Assembly: GCF_900079725.1 (NCBI RefSeq) | Contig: NZ_LT599032.1 | Span: forward strand, 5,018,054 to 5,082,053 | DNA length: 64,000 bases | Reading direction: 5' to 3' | DNA from: an uncultured Dysgonomonas sp. | GTDB lineage: Bacteria > Bacteroidota > Bacteroidia > Bacteroidales > Dysgonomonadaceae | Part shown: piece after piece, positions 1-8,092 of the stretch | How positions within the stretch are numbered: position 1 is the first letter of the stretch | Layout: each line of letters begins with the position of its first letter | Position numbers and translations under genes: made by a program | Notes under the pieces: generated by a model | Databases searched by the model: none | The model's input: only the letters and a program-made list of their open reading frames with translations | Told to the model about the DNA's origin: nothing

Positions 1-1
1 A

Positions 2-466
2 TATCTATTCAATTACGATGCAGAGAACGATTACACTTTCGGTGCCGATGGCGGAATCGATACTATTACCCTTGCCGATAGTGCCAAAGCGTTTAAAATC
101 GACTTTGCTGATAACACGGCTTCATTCTCCGACGAACTTGCAGTGAATGGCAATGGTGGCAAGTACCGTACCCATACTGTAAACTTCACCATCAGCAATT
201 ATGATTACGAATTGTTGAATCAGGAGAAAGCATTGAGCCTTGGTAAGTTTACGGCGGTGATTGTAGACCGGTCGAATCGGGCGATAATGCTCGGCCGCTA
301 CAACGGATTGAGTGCCACTGCCTTTAATTACGCTTCGGGTGCGGCGGATGCCGATGCTTATGGCTGGACTGTGACTATGGCCGGAACGGAAATAGAAATG
401 GGACGCTTGCTGAAAGACGAAAGTGTGATCTCTGCCATTGTGGACAAGACTGTGGTAACACCGTAA
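2..466 (+). CDS. Prophage virion protein, C-terminal part (cut by window edge)
   Basis: The frame is open from the first bases, so the start lies outside the window; about 154 residues are visible. An internal ATG at 143 is not a credible start because coding sequence continues upstream in the same frame. The C-terminal half resembles the C-terminal half of the next protein (621-1190): a K-F/Y-x-V-A/I segment, a Gly-rich turn, then a strand-rich tail. I infer two related virion components in tandem. Holin, endolysin and spanin genes downstream support a phage origin. The exact role (tail tube, adaptor or other) cannot be read from the sequence. Confidence 0.6.
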   Translation, partial: YLFNYDAENDYTFGADGGIDTITLADSAKAFKIDFADNTASFSDELAVNGNGGKYRTHTVNFTISNYDYELLNQEKALSLGKFTAVIVDRSNRAIMLGRYNGLSATAFNYASGAADADAYGWTVTMAGTEIEMGRLLKDESVISAIVDKTVVTP

Positions 467-543
467 AGCCTGACAATGTGCCAATCACCTGATGTGCCGA
501 TGTGCCAATTGACTTAATGAAACAGGCTGATGGTTCACCTATG

Positions 544-577
544 AATAGCCCATTGGCAAAGCCTTGGGCTATTTTAT
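544..577 (+). terminator. Hairpin after first virion gene
   Basis: Nine-base arms AATAGCCCA (544-552) and TGGGCTATT (565-573) enclose a 12-base loop and are followed by a T-rich stretch. It lies 77 bases after the stop of the first gene and can act as an intrinsic terminator. The same spacer carries inverted ATGTGCCAAT words (475-510 against 580-595). Confidence 0.5.
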
Positions 578-620
578 TTATTGGCACATTGGCATATTAA
601 ACAATTAATTCATTAAAATA

Positions 621-1190
621 ATGACTTGCAGATTATTACAGAATATAAAACATACCTGCGATTACAATCCCGGGGGCATTACCAATCTCTATCTGCTCGA
701 CATCCGCGATTTTGGGACATATCAGTTCGCCGATCAAGGGTTGTTCGATAAGTGCTATGTAAACCGGATAATATCCGATACCTCTTTTCTGGAAATAGGA
801 GCAGTAAATGAAAGCACTTTTACCGAAACGCAGGAAAATGGTATATACAAACAAGAACTGGCAACATTCGTACATACGCTGAAAGGAGAAAAATTATCGA
901 ATCTGCTGTTAGCGGCTGTCAACAAATACCTGGTGGCTTTCCGCACATCGCAGGGCCTGATGTACAGCTTTGGCAGCGACGGAGGGGCATCTCTTTCATT
1001 CTCCCAGATAACAGGACAGACAGGCGAAGCATCGGGCTATCAGATATCGATACGCAAGAATTCGGTTTACCCGTTGTTCGAAATCGATGCGTCCCGTTTC
1101 AATACAATTCCTGTGCTGGGTACCGAAGACCGCCATATAGTGATGACAGAAGATAAAAAGAATGCAATACTGACCGGGAAAATCAAATAG
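621..1190 (+). CDS. Putative prophage virion protein
   Basis: A 189-residue protein with no signal peptide or membrane segment. Its second half (LYSFGSDGG-like turn, then QITGQTGEASGY) resembles the C-terminal half of the preceding gene, so the two appear to be tandem paralogues. The ATG at 621 follows an AT-rich leader. It is separated from gene 1 by a hairpin-rich spacer but lies only 26 bases before the next gene. Position upstream of a tail fibre-like gene and a lysis cassette suggests a tail or adaptor component; this is inference from context. Confidence 0.55.
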   Translation: MTCRLLQNIKHTCDYNPGGITNLYLLDIRDFGTYQFADQGLFDKCYVNRIISDTSFLEIGAVNESTFTETQENGIYKQELATFVHTLKGEKLSNLLLAAVNKYLVAFRTSQGLMYSFGSDGGASLSFSQITGQTGEASGYQISIRKNSVYPLFEIDASRFNTIPVLGTEDRHIVMTEDKKNAILTGKIK

Positions 1191-1216
1191 AAGTATAACC
1201 AATTAAACAAAATAAA

Positions 1217-1624
1217 ATGGCTAATGAAACAAGAAAATTAGACCCTGTAGGACTCTCAGAATTGGACATAATAACAGAACCTAGAGGGTTTTATATATTC
1301 GGATCGATAGAAGAAAACGGAGAGATGAAATCGGGCAGATGCCTCTTCGATAAGCTGGAAAAGCTACAACTCGAACGACGTATTTCCCTGACTATGGAGA
1401 CTAAAGAGGTAGAGATGTTTATAGGCGAAGAAATGACGATTTACAAGGTGGAAACCGACAATGTAGCTTCGCTGACCATTGGTGATGAAACATTTACTAA
1501 TCTGAATAATATACAACTGGACAAGAAGATAGAGAAACGCTCGAAGGTGAAATTTACTATTGAACCTTTGACATCAGATCCCACAGCTTACTTATTTATT
1601 TACGCTAAAGCAGAATTACTATGA
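1217..1624 (+). CDS. Small prophage protein, function unknown
   Basis: A 135-residue soluble acidic protein without signal peptide or recognised motif. The C-terminal half is strand-rich and reads like a small beta domain. Its stop overlaps the start of the next gene (ATGA at 1621-1624), so the two are probably translationally coupled. Its place between virion genes suggests a structural or assembly role; I do not recognise the family. Confidence 0.6.
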   Translation: MANETRKLDPVGLSELDIITEPRGFYIFGSIEENGEMKSGRCLFDKLEKLQLERRISLTMETKEVEMFIGEEMTIYKVETDNVASLTIGDETFTNLNNIQLDKKIEKRSKVKFTIEPLTSDPTAYLFIYAKAELL

Positions 1625-1869
1625 TATATGAAGTGAAAAAAGATGAAGTGACATTGGAGATAGACGACAATGTGTTTTTTGATAAGCAGCCAAAGGAATT
1701 CAGGAAGTTATATGAGAATGGGCGGATAACGGATATTAAGGATGAAGATGGTAACGTAATCAGTACAATACCGTCCGATAATGTAGAGTTCGATAACTGC
1801 TATGTAGAAGTATATGACAATGGCAGCATAATAATCACTTTAAAACATGATGAAGATGTTACAGTATAA
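1621..1869 (+). CDS. Small acidic prophage protein
   Basis: An 82-residue protein very rich in Asp and Glu, with alternating hydrophobic residues that suggest a short beta-sheet domain. The start overlaps the stop of the previous gene by four bases, and its end overlaps the next gene by 23 bases, a compact arrangement typical of phage late operons. No known family is recognised. A chaperone or tail-assembly accessory would fit, but the sequence does not show it. Confidence 0.6.
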   Translation: MIYEVKKDEVTLEIDDNVFFDKQPKEFRKLYENGRITDIKDEDGNVISTIPSDNVEFDNCYVEVYDNGSIIITLKHDEDVTV

Positions 1870-3787
1870 TTTTAAGGATAAATACTATAATCAAAATGGA
1901 GAAGATATTGAGAGATATTATAATACTACTTTTTATTCTCCTACTATTACAGGTGGAAAAGGAACCAGGTTGTCTCCATATAGAAGTAATGCATCATTAG
2001 TCGGTTTAACTGCATCCGGAAACCAGGCTCTTATATTAAGCTCTGGAAATCATGGTGTTTCCAGTTCCTCGATGACACATACTTTTACAAAGTGTATTAA
2101 TGGACATGGTATCGGAAAAACCATATGGAGTCCTGCCATATATATACCAAGCGGCACAACCCGTACTGATGTTTTATTCTTTAGGGATATTACATTTGGG
2201 AGCAGTTTGATATCTGCAACAGCACCTAACAATGCCTATAGGGTGAACACATATTTATACCAATGTGAGATAAGTACCGACTTTAGATTTGTACAAAGTG
2301 GATATGCAGGGTTTCCTGTTTCTATAAATAGGTGTAAGAATAGAGCCATTCCTACGGCCACATTGGGTACAAACAGTACAAGTGTTAATTATAGTAATAA
2401 TAATGCATTTATAGGTATCAATTCTACAATCGGTTCAATAGCCGGTAGCCTGCATACCTTCGAAAAATGTAATTTGATTGTCAACCAGGCATCACTGGAT
2501 ACATACAAGTCTAATTATTATGCTTTCGACAATTGTAATTTCCGAATTGGCACTGAAACGGACTATACCCCTCTTACAGGCACATCAGCCGAAGAACTTC
2601 GAGATGATTTTGTTGCTCGTTCTACTGCAGCCGGACTAACGATGCCTCCCGATATTACGGATTATGACATGACATTGACTTTGGGACGTTGGATATTTAC
2701 AAAAAATCAAATATTTGAGGGGCTTACATGGAAGGGCTCGGAAATTAACCTCTTCGAAATTCCACGCTTTAAGTTGTTCGGTTATTCGACATCACGTGGC
2801 GATAAAATTGCCATTACCACAGAGAAAAATGTGCCGGCCAGTTTCGCACCCAATAACTCCGATAGCCTAGGTTTGGATTTTGCATCTGATTCTCTTTCTA
2901 TTAACTCAGGTATAGATATAACCCAAAAGTATAATTTATATACCGATTCTAAAATAATCTGGCTTGGTGGTAATATGAAACTGACAAGTATTGATATTCC
3001 TAACGATCTGCCTTATCAGTACGGGGTATTGATAGACAGTATACCGGGCTTGTTATGTGATGCGGGACAGGAAGTGGCTGTGATAGAGCCAAATGAATTC
3101 TATTATGTCCGTTCAAAAAATGTAAACGAAGCATCGGTCAAATATAACAATGTCATCTATTCATCTGCTTTATCAACGCGGAATAATATTCTTAAAGGGG
3201 TGGCAAACTTTACGTCATTCTCTGCAAATACAGGTGAACCTGTTGTATATAAGATAAACGATGTGCTGAATTATAACTCTATCCAGTTGCGCATTGTAAA
3301 CAAAATACCCGAAGCGGAGATTACCAGTGGCAGCCTTCAGGCAGATTACTGGTACTATGTAGATTATAAAAATTCAAATAATGTGAGTGGAGCCATTGTT
3401 TACAATGGAGTTAGCTATGGAGCTACCGATTCTTTTTTGGCTAAAAGCGGAATTTCTACCTACACAGCGCATTCTAACTTGAAGCTGCGCCGTTGCTGGC
3501 ATAAAGATTTCGAATTTAAGACAGGAATTGCAGATGAAGTTTTTTGGCAGAACGAGCAAAAGCCCCTATGGATCGATGTATTGCCGGAAGATACCCGCTG
3601 CCTGATGCTCAATAATTCGGAAAAGACACAGGAAATGCAATCGTCATCAGGCGTTTATATAGCATCTGGGCATCCTGATTTTTATAACAGTATATTAGGA
3701 TCATCCAGTATACCTGTTCCGGCTTTCCCGATAAAAGGAGCATTTATGCAGATCAGAATTCCCATAACTACTATAAATCCAGTATAA
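1847..3787 (+). CDS. Prophage tail fibre/spike-like protein, putative beta-helix
   Basis: A 646-residue protein without signal peptide. Residues about 25-230 contain repeated short strands separated by Asn/Gly turns and the pattern N-C-N/x-F (for example FEKCNL and FDNCNF), as in right-handed parallel beta-helices of tail spikes. The remainder is strand-rich and may be a host-binding region. In-frame ATGs at 1847, 1850 and 1856 are all possible starts; all overlap the upstream gene. It is the largest gene before the lysis cassette, the usual place for a receptor-binding protein. No catalytic residues can be assigned. Confidence 0.6.
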   Translation: MMKMLQYNFKDKYYNQNGEDIERYYNTTFYSPTITGGKGTRLSPYRSNASLVGLTASGNQALILSSGNHGVSSSSMTHTFTKCINGHGIGKTIWSPAIYIPSGTTRTDVLFFRDITFGSSLISATAPNNAYRVNTYLYQCEISTDFRFVQSGYAGFPVSINRCKNRAIPTATLGTNSTSVNYSNNNAFIGINSTIGSIAGSLHTFEKCNLIVNQASLDTYKSNYYAFDNCNFRIGTETDYTPLTGTSAEELRDDFVARSTAAGLTMPPDITDYDMTLTLGRWIFTKNQIFEGLTWKGSEINLFEIPRFKLFGYSTSRGDKIAITTEKNVPASFAPNNSDSLGLDFASDSLSINSGIDITQKYNLYTDSKIIWLGGNMKLTSIDIPNDLPYQYGVLIDSIPGLLCDAGQEVAVIEPNEFYYVRSKNVNEASVKYNNVIYSSALSTRNNILKGVANFTSFSANTGEPVVYKINDVLNYNSIQLRIVNKIPEAEITSGSLQADYWYYVDYKNSNNVSGAIVYNGVSYGATDSFLAKSGISTYTAHSNLKLRRCWHKDFEFKTGIADEVFWQNEQKPLWIDVLPEDTRCLMLNNSEKTQEMQSSSGVYIASGHPDFYNSILGSSSIPVPAFPIKGAFMQIRIPITTINPV

Positions 3788-3788
3788 C

Positions 3789-4013
3789 ATGGCAGACTTT
3801 GACAACGGACTCCCTTCGCAAGGGACAGATGTAACAGACAAGAGTATCAACGGCATATTTGTAAGTAAAACGAACGTGCCGAAAAGTGAAATATCTAAAA
3901 TCTCGGCTGTTATGGTTGGTAGATCAGAAATTGAACCTTCAGATATAAACAAAATCAGAGCCATCCTCATATCCACCGAACCCGCCGGCAAAAACACAGC
4001 AATGTTCCTCTAA
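3789..4013 (+). CDS. Small prophage protein downstream of tail fibre
   Basis: A 74-residue protein starting one base after the stop of the tail fibre-like gene. It contains two similar segments of the form SEI-x-K-I-x-A-V/I-M/L (around residues 36-46 and 52-64), suggesting an internal duplication. It has no signal peptide or membrane segment. A small tail-tip or fibre-assembly protein is possible; function is unknown. Confidence 0.6.
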   Translation: MADFDNGLPSQGTDVTDKSINGIFVSKTNVPKSEISKISAVMVGRSEIEPSDINKIRAILISTEPAGKNTAMFL

Positions 4014-4025
4014 CACTCTCTCGCA

Positions 4026-4055
4026 GCTGTCAGCCATACACAAACGGCTGACAGC
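4026..4055. terminator. Perfect 10-bp hairpin before lysis cassette
   Basis: GCTGTCAGCC (4026-4035) and GGCTGACAGC (4046-4055) form a perfect 10-bp GC-rich stem with a 10-base loop. It separates the structural genes from the lysis genes and could attenuate read-through. It is followed by AATTCTTAATT words up to the holin start. Confidence 0.6.
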
Positions 4056-4100
4056 CTGTTTCCAATTCTTAATTCTTAATTATTCATTCTTAATTATCCC

Positions 4101-4577
4101 ATGCTATTAATCATAGAATCACTATTGGCAGGAGACTTTGTCACCCTGCGGCTCAAACTGGCTATCGTATCCATTATGTGGCTGCTGGTAACTATCGCCA
4201 TCAGCCTCGACCTCGTCAGCGGATGGCGCAAGGCAAAGGAACGTGGCGAACAACGTACCTCATACGGACTAAGGCGTACGGTTACCAAAGCCGTTTTGTA
4301 TTATGCCCTGATGCTCTTTGCATTTATGTTCGATTGCATAGGTATGTTCTTCTATCCCGAACCTTATATAACCCTCATTGCAGCAGCATTCCTCATATTC
4401 ATAGAAGCCAAATCGATACTGGAAAAGGCGCACGAAAAGGACAAAAAGAAATTTGGGAAGAGCCTGGAGGAACTTACCACGATTTTCGAAAATAAAGACG
4501 ACCTGATAAAAGGCATAACCGAAATTGTAAAAAAACAACTAAAAGACCCAAAAGAAGAAAATGAGAAAGATAGATAA
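4101..4577 (+). CDS. Putative phage holin
   Basis: A 158-residue membrane protein with three hydrophobic segments (about residues 20-41, 62-84 and 90-108), a basic cytoplasmic loop between the first two, and a charged C-terminal tail of about 50 residues. This matches the plan of Bacteroidetes phage holins of the toxin-secretion/lysis type. It overlaps the endolysin start by 17 bases and a spanin-like gene follows, so the context is a complete lysis cassette. It would open the inner membrane to let the signal-less amidase reach the wall. Confidence 0.7.
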   Translation: MLLIIESLLAGDFVTLRLKLAIVSIMWLLVTIAISLDLVSGWRKAKERGEQRTSYGLRRTVTKAVLYYALMLFAFMFDCIGMFFYPEPYITLIAAAFLIFIEAKSILEKAHEKDKKKFGKSLEELTTIFENKDDLIKGITEIVKKQLKDPKEENEKDR

Positions 4578-4962
4578 AATTATACTCCACTGCTCCGCTA
4601 CAAAAGAAGGGCAGCATTTCACCGCAGAAGATATAGACCGATGGCACAGGGCGCGGGGTTTTGCCAAGATAGGTTACCATCATGTGGTATATCTCGATGG
4701 CTCTGTACACAAAGGGAGGGACGAATCGCTGATAGGAGCGCATTGCCTCGGGCACAACGCCACGTCTATTGGTGTGTGCTATATTGGCGGGCTGGACGAA
4801 AAAAACAATCCCAAAGATACACGCACCCAAGCGCAGAAGGAGGCTTTAACCGGATTGCTAGATAACCTTAAGGTACGTTATCCCAATGCAAAAGTGTATG
4901 GACATAACGAGTTTGCGGCAAAAGCCTGCCCGTGTTTTGATGTAAAAAAAGAATTCAGATGA
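4561..4962 (+). CDS. N-acetylmuramoyl-L-alanine amidase (phage endolysin)
   Basis: A 133-residue amidase_2 (PGRP/T7-lysozyme type) enzyme that cuts the bond between N-acetylmuramic acid and the stem peptide. The first zinc ligand is in LHCSAT (H10); the GYHHVV segment, the GHNATSIGVCYIGG segment and the C-terminal GHNEF...ACPCFD segment supply the remaining ligands and the catalytic site. There is no signal peptide, so export depends on the overlapping holin. The length is that of a single-domain endolysin. The end overlaps the next gene by four bases. Confidence 0.9.
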   Translation: MRKIDKIILHCSATKEGQHFTAEDIDRWHRARGFAKIGYHHVVYLDGSVHKGRDESLIGAHCLGHNATSIGVCYIGGLDEKNNPKDTRTQAQKEALTGLLDNLKVRYPNAKVYGHNEFAAKACPCFDVKKEFR

Positions 4963-5357
4963 GAAGCCGGTTCGAAATAAATACAATACTCCTGTTTATA
5001 CTGCTTTTTGCTCTCACGGGATGCAAGACACGTACAGTATTTATCCCCGTAGAATCGGTACGTACAGAGTACAAAGACCGCCTGTTGCGTGATTCGGTTC
5101 ATCACTACGACTCCGTTCTGGTGAAAATGAAAGGAGATACCATTTGGCTCGAAAAGTACAAATATCTGTACAGGGACAAGCTGTTGCGCGATTCCGTCTT
5201 TGTGAACGATACCATCCGCGTACCTTATCCTGTAGAAGTGGAAACGGAGGTAAACCGTATGAGTTCGTTCCAATCGTTTCAGGTATGGTGCGGACGAATA
5301 TTACTCCTGCTGATCATTGGTTGGGTAGGAGTGAGGTGGTGGAAAAAGCGGGTGTAA
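4959..5357 (+). CDS. Putative unimolecular spanin (u-spanin) lipoprotein
   Basis: A 132-residue protein with an N-terminal lipoprotein signal ending in ALTGC (lipidated Cys22) and a C-terminal transmembrane segment (about residues 111-126, ending in RWWKKRV). This two-membrane topology is that of u-spanins, which fuse the inner and outer membranes in the last step of lysis. The periplasmic part repeats YKDRLLRDSV as YRDKLLRDSV, suggesting an extended rod. It overlaps the endolysin by ATGA, the normal place for a spanin. Function is inferred from topology and position, as spanins share little sequence. Confidence 0.65.
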   Translation: MRSRFEINTILLFILLFALTGCKTRTVFIPVESVRTEYKDRLLRDSVHHYDSVLVKMKGDTIWLEKYKYLYRDKLLRDSVFVNDTIRVPYPVEVETEVNRMSSFQSFQVWCGRILLLLIIGWVGVRWWKKRV

Positions 5358-5361
5358 AATA

Positions 5362-5393
5362 AATATCCTCTCCTTGTTAGGGCAGAGGATATT
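5362..5393 (+). terminator. Hairpin after lysis cassette
   Basis: AATATCCTCT (5362-5371) and AGAGGATATT (5384-5393) form a perfect 10-bp stem just after the spanin stop. There is no long T run, so terminator strength is uncertain, but the position fits the end of the late operon. Confidence 0.5.
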
Positions 5394-5437
5394 ATTGAAC
5401 CTTTATGGTGGTGCGGCAGATATAAACTTCTGATATA

Positions 5438-5560
5438 TGCCGATCGGTAGTTAGAGTAATTATTGTAGTATAAAATTGTTGGATTCTTTATGCTACGCGC
5501 AATCAAAGATTGCTTGTGTTTCTTTTGACTACGCTTTGCTCGGAGACCGCAAAACAAACC
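5438..5560 (+). repeat. Remnant of the repeat element found at 14.8 and 17.2 kb
   Basis: Bases 5441-5496 match the reverse complement of about 17161-17218 with only a few substitutions, and share a shorter core (ATTATTGTAGTAT) with 14803-14834. The segment continues into a short CG-richer piece ending in AAAACAAACCAATC, like a shortened version of the element interior. It directly precedes a broken VOC-family gene, while the other two copies bracket an intact VOC gene. Confidence 0.75.
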
Positions 5561-5564
5561 AATC

Positions 5565-5753
5565 ATGAAATATCAGATAATCCTCTGCCTGTGGTTCGAT
5601 GGCAAAGCCGAAGAAGCCGCGCCTTTTTATGTATCCGTATTCAGTAATTCGAATAAGAGCAGGACGGGTAATGGATGCATTTATGCAAATGAGAAAATTC
5701 GATATCGAGAAGCTCTTAAACGCCTGATCGGTATGGAGTTTATATATAAATAA
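5565..5753 (+). pseudogene. Truncated VOC/PhnB-like (3-demethylubiquinone methyltransferase-like) gene
   Basis: Only the first 30 or so residues look like a VOC-superfamily protein of the PhnB/3-dmu-9_3-mt type: the segment CLWFDGKAEEAAPFYVSVF followed by SNS is the characteristic beginning. The usual product is about 120-160 residues, whereas this frame stops at 62 and its second half does not resemble the family. I read it as the 5' remnant of a deleted gene. The repeat remnant immediately upstream suggests element-driven rearrangement. Confidence 0.6.
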
Positions 5754-5900
5754 AGTGCAGATAACGGTGGTTGTCGGCACTTTTATTTTTTAACACTTCA
5801 GATGTTACAGGATTCCTTAAATAAGGAGAAAATGCATAAAACAGGAGATTACTTTAGTAAATATGCCTTATATTTGGATTTGTAACTATAACCGACACTT

Positions 5901-6455
5901 ATGACAGAAAAAGAAAAAGCAGCCGCAGGCCTTCTTTACGATGCCAACAACGATAAAGATCTTTTACAGGCAAGGGAAAAAGCGAAAGAAATACTTTACG
6001 ACTACAACCTCTTGCGTCCGGGCATGCAAACCGAAAAAAAGCAAATGCTGAAAAGCCTTCTGGGCAAAACAGACGAGAACTTCATATTCGAACCTCCTTT
6101 CTTTTGCGATTACGGATACAATATCGAGATAGGTGAAAACTTCTTTGCCAATATGAACTTCGTAGTCCTCGACGGGGCAAAGGTCACCATCGGCAGCAAT
6201 GTATTCATAGCTCCCGGGGTAGGTATCTATACGGCCGGACATCCCTTCGATGTGGAGCAGCGCATCAGCGGGCTTGAATACGCATATCCTGTCACCATAG
6301 GCGATAATGTATGGATAGGTGCGGGCGTGCATATCCTGCCCGGAGTTACTATCGGCGACAACACCGTGATAGGCGCAGGAAGCATAGTATCGAAAGACAT
6401 TCCGTCCAATGTACTCGCCGTAGGCAATCCGTGCAGGGTGATACGGGAGATTTAG
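5901..6455 (+). CDS. Sugar O-acetyltransferase (maltose/galactoside acetyltransferase family)
   Basis: A 184-residue left-handed beta-helix acetyltransferase of the Maa/LacA family, transferring acetyl from acetyl-CoA to a sugar hydroxyl. The N-terminal Mac domain (about residues 5-55) is followed by hexapeptide repeats, including IEIGENFFAN, VTIGSNVFIAPGV, the catalytic region with YTAGHPFD, VTIGDNVWIGAGV and VTIGDNTVIGAGSIV. Length is normal for the family. It stands alone on the + strand after a 147-base spacer. The true acceptor sugar cannot be deduced. Confidence 0.9.
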   Translation: MTEKEKAAAGLLYDANNDKDLLQAREKAKEILYDYNLLRPGMQTEKKQMLKSLLGKTDENFIFEPPFFCDYGYNIEIGENFFANMNFVVLDGAKVTIGSNVFIAPGVGIYTAGHPFDVEQRISGLEYAYPVTIGDNVWIGAGVHILPGVTIGDNTVIGAGSIVSKDIPSNVLAVGNPCRVIREI

Positions 6456-6478
6456 AAGCTGCCTGAGAATGCTGGCTG

Positions 6479-6862
6479 CTACATCACCAGCTCTGTAAAC
6501 AACTTTTCGAACGTCTTGTCCAAATCATCCGAAAAGCCCCTGTTGGAGCGCGATGTCTGTATAGATGTACTCCGCACGGCCGTCAGCCAGCGGTAGCGCT
6601 CTGTTATATCCAGCGAAGCCACATAGCCTCCGTCACCGGCGGCAGCGCATATTTTGTCAAATGCCTTCAGGTTCTCATGTATCGAGTCCGTGTCCAGTTC
6701 CGATGTGAACAGGCGGAGTTTGTTTTCATCCACATAATAGCGGGCTTTCAGGAATTTTTCCCGCTTGCTGTACATAATAATGCCCACATTTATAAATTCT
6801 TCGCGCTCCACCCTCGGTACAACACGGATGACGGCGTATTCATATAAGTGCTTCCCTTGCAT
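6479..6862 (-). CDS. DUF3037 family protein
   Basis: A 127-residue protein matching the DUF3037 pattern: the beginning YEYAVIRVVPRVEREEFINVGIIM and the later RYYVDENKLRLF are typical. No biochemical role is established for the family as far as I know. Its start lies 23 bases inside the end of the upstream HipA-like kinase gene, and these two families are commonly paired, so they probably form one translationally coupled unit. Confidence 0.8.
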   Translation of the reverse strand: MQGKHLYEYAVIRVVPRVEREEFINVGIIMYSKREKFLKARYYVDENKLRLFTSELDTDSIHENLKAFDKICAAAGDGGYVASLDITERYRWLTAVRSTSIQTSRSNRGFSDDLDKTFEKLFTELVM

Positions 6863-7622
6863 GCTGTGCTTCTTTTATAAATATTGCTGAATTCTTTATT
6901 CTTTCGTTCAGGAAGTCGTTATACACCTGCCGTATATCCTGCGGCGATTCGTCACTTCCTCCCCAGTGCAACCAGTCGTCGGGCAATAGACTTACTATTT
7001 TGGCCACCTTCTCCGGTGTGAGTATCTTCTTAAACGCTGCGTCTGCTTCGTCAAGACTGCTGGCATAGGGTAACAATACATGGTCTTTGGCCTGAGGGAA
7101 AGGGCTTAATGCATATTTTTTCCATCCCGTCCACGAATGATGAAAGTAGAGCGACGCACCGTGGTCTATCAGCCACAGCTCCTTGTGCCACATCAGCATA
7201 TTGGTATTGCGGGCGGTGCGGTCTACATTGGTAAGCAAGGCATCCATCCATAGTATCTGCGATGCGGTAGTGTCGTCTATGCGTGTTACTACCGGGTCGA
7301 ATGTCAATGCTCCGGAAAGGAAGTGCAGTCCCATATTCAGCCCCTGACTGCCCTTCAGCAGGTCTTGTATTTCTTCATCGCCTTCGCTGCGGCCAAAAGC
7401 CTCGTCGAGATAGATAAATACCATCTCAGGCACACGAAACCCGAGAGCCTGTGCAACCAGCCCGCCTATGAGTTCACTCACAAGCATCTTTGTGCCATGG
7501 CCCGAGCCACGAAATTTGACTACATACTTGAATCCGTCGTCGGCCTCGGCCAAAGCGGGCAATGAACCACCTTCACGCAAGGGGGTGATATATCGTGTGA
7601 CGTTTACTGTCCGGAGTTCCAT
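6840..7622 (-). CDS. HipA-like kinase family protein
   Basis: A 260-residue protein with the core of the HipA kinase fold. An N-terminal lobe contains a nucleotide-binding KFRGSGHGTK-like stretch. The catalytic loop reads as NVDRTARNTNML (D and N spaced as in HipA catalytic loops) and IDHG stands at the metal-binding DFG-like position. It is shorter than HipA toxins (about 400-440 residues) and lacks the N-terminal subdomain and a HipB antitoxin neighbour. The DUF3037 gene overlaps its 3' end. It may phosphorylate a protein or small molecule; toxin activity is not shown. Confidence 0.75.
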   Translation of the reverse strand: MELRTVNVTRYITPLREGGSLPALAEADDGFKYVVKFRGSGHGTKMLVSELIGGLVAQALGFRVPEMVFIYLDEAFGRSEGDEEIQDLLKGSQGLNMGLHFLSGALTFDPVVTRIDDTTASQILWMDALLTNVDRTARNTNMLMWHKELWLIDHGASLYFHHSWTGWKKYALSPFPQAKDHVLLPYASSLDEADAAFKKILTPEKVAKIVSLLPDDWLHWGGSDESPQDIRQVYNDFLNERIKNSAIFIKEAQHAREALI

Positions 7623-7985
7623 CTTTTATTCAGCAATTAATAGCCTGTGCGTATCGATTAATAATATCAAAACTGAAGGCTTGTTTATTTTTTGTTGTAA
7701 AGATAGAAAAGAATAGGTTATATCATACAACCAACGCCCGTTTAGTAACGTGCGGCCTCTTTCTGTAAGGAGGAAAGGATTTGGTTTCGGTTAAAGTTAT
7801 CAAAATAAAAAGTACAGGGAAAAGGAAGATTTAATGGCTACGCAGGCCATCTCCTCTATCCTATCGCATCACCCAGAATGAAGAATTATCTGAAATAAAA
7901 CTTTCAATCATTCACGTATCATAAATACCTACATATCAAATAATTGCACAAAACATGTTAAAAAACATATTCAAAAAACCTCATT
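7623..7985. other. Intergenic region, no gene seen
   Basis: A spacer between the kinase gene (leftward) and the next small gene (rightward). It should contain the promoter for the kinase/DUF3037 pair, but no clear TAnnTTTG box was identified on that strand. No open frame with coding character was seen. Confidence 0.5.
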
Positions 7986-8026
7986 ATTGCAATGTGTGGA
8001 TTGCAATATTTGCTATCTTTGTATAG
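7986..8026 (+). promoter_or_regulatory. Promoter with symmetric operator-like sites
   Basis: The Bacteroidetes -7 box TATCTTTG lies at 8014-8021, with TTGC at the -33 position inside a palindromic ATTGCAAT (7986-7993). A second ATTGCAAT is at 8000-8007, and GCTAT (8012-8016) pairs with ATAGC (8022-8026) across the -7 box. The symmetry suggests a dimeric regulator; which one is unknown. Confidence 0.55.
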
Positions 8027-8092
8027 CAATATGAGGAAATATTGTTTATTTCAGCTATAAAAACTAAATTAACAACACTAAAAAATACGACC

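Noticed and set aside
1-5357. Contractile injection system or type VI secretion cluster
   Set aside because: No sheath, baseplate or ClpV-like gene is visible, and the group ends in holin, endolysin and spanin genes, which indicates a phage.
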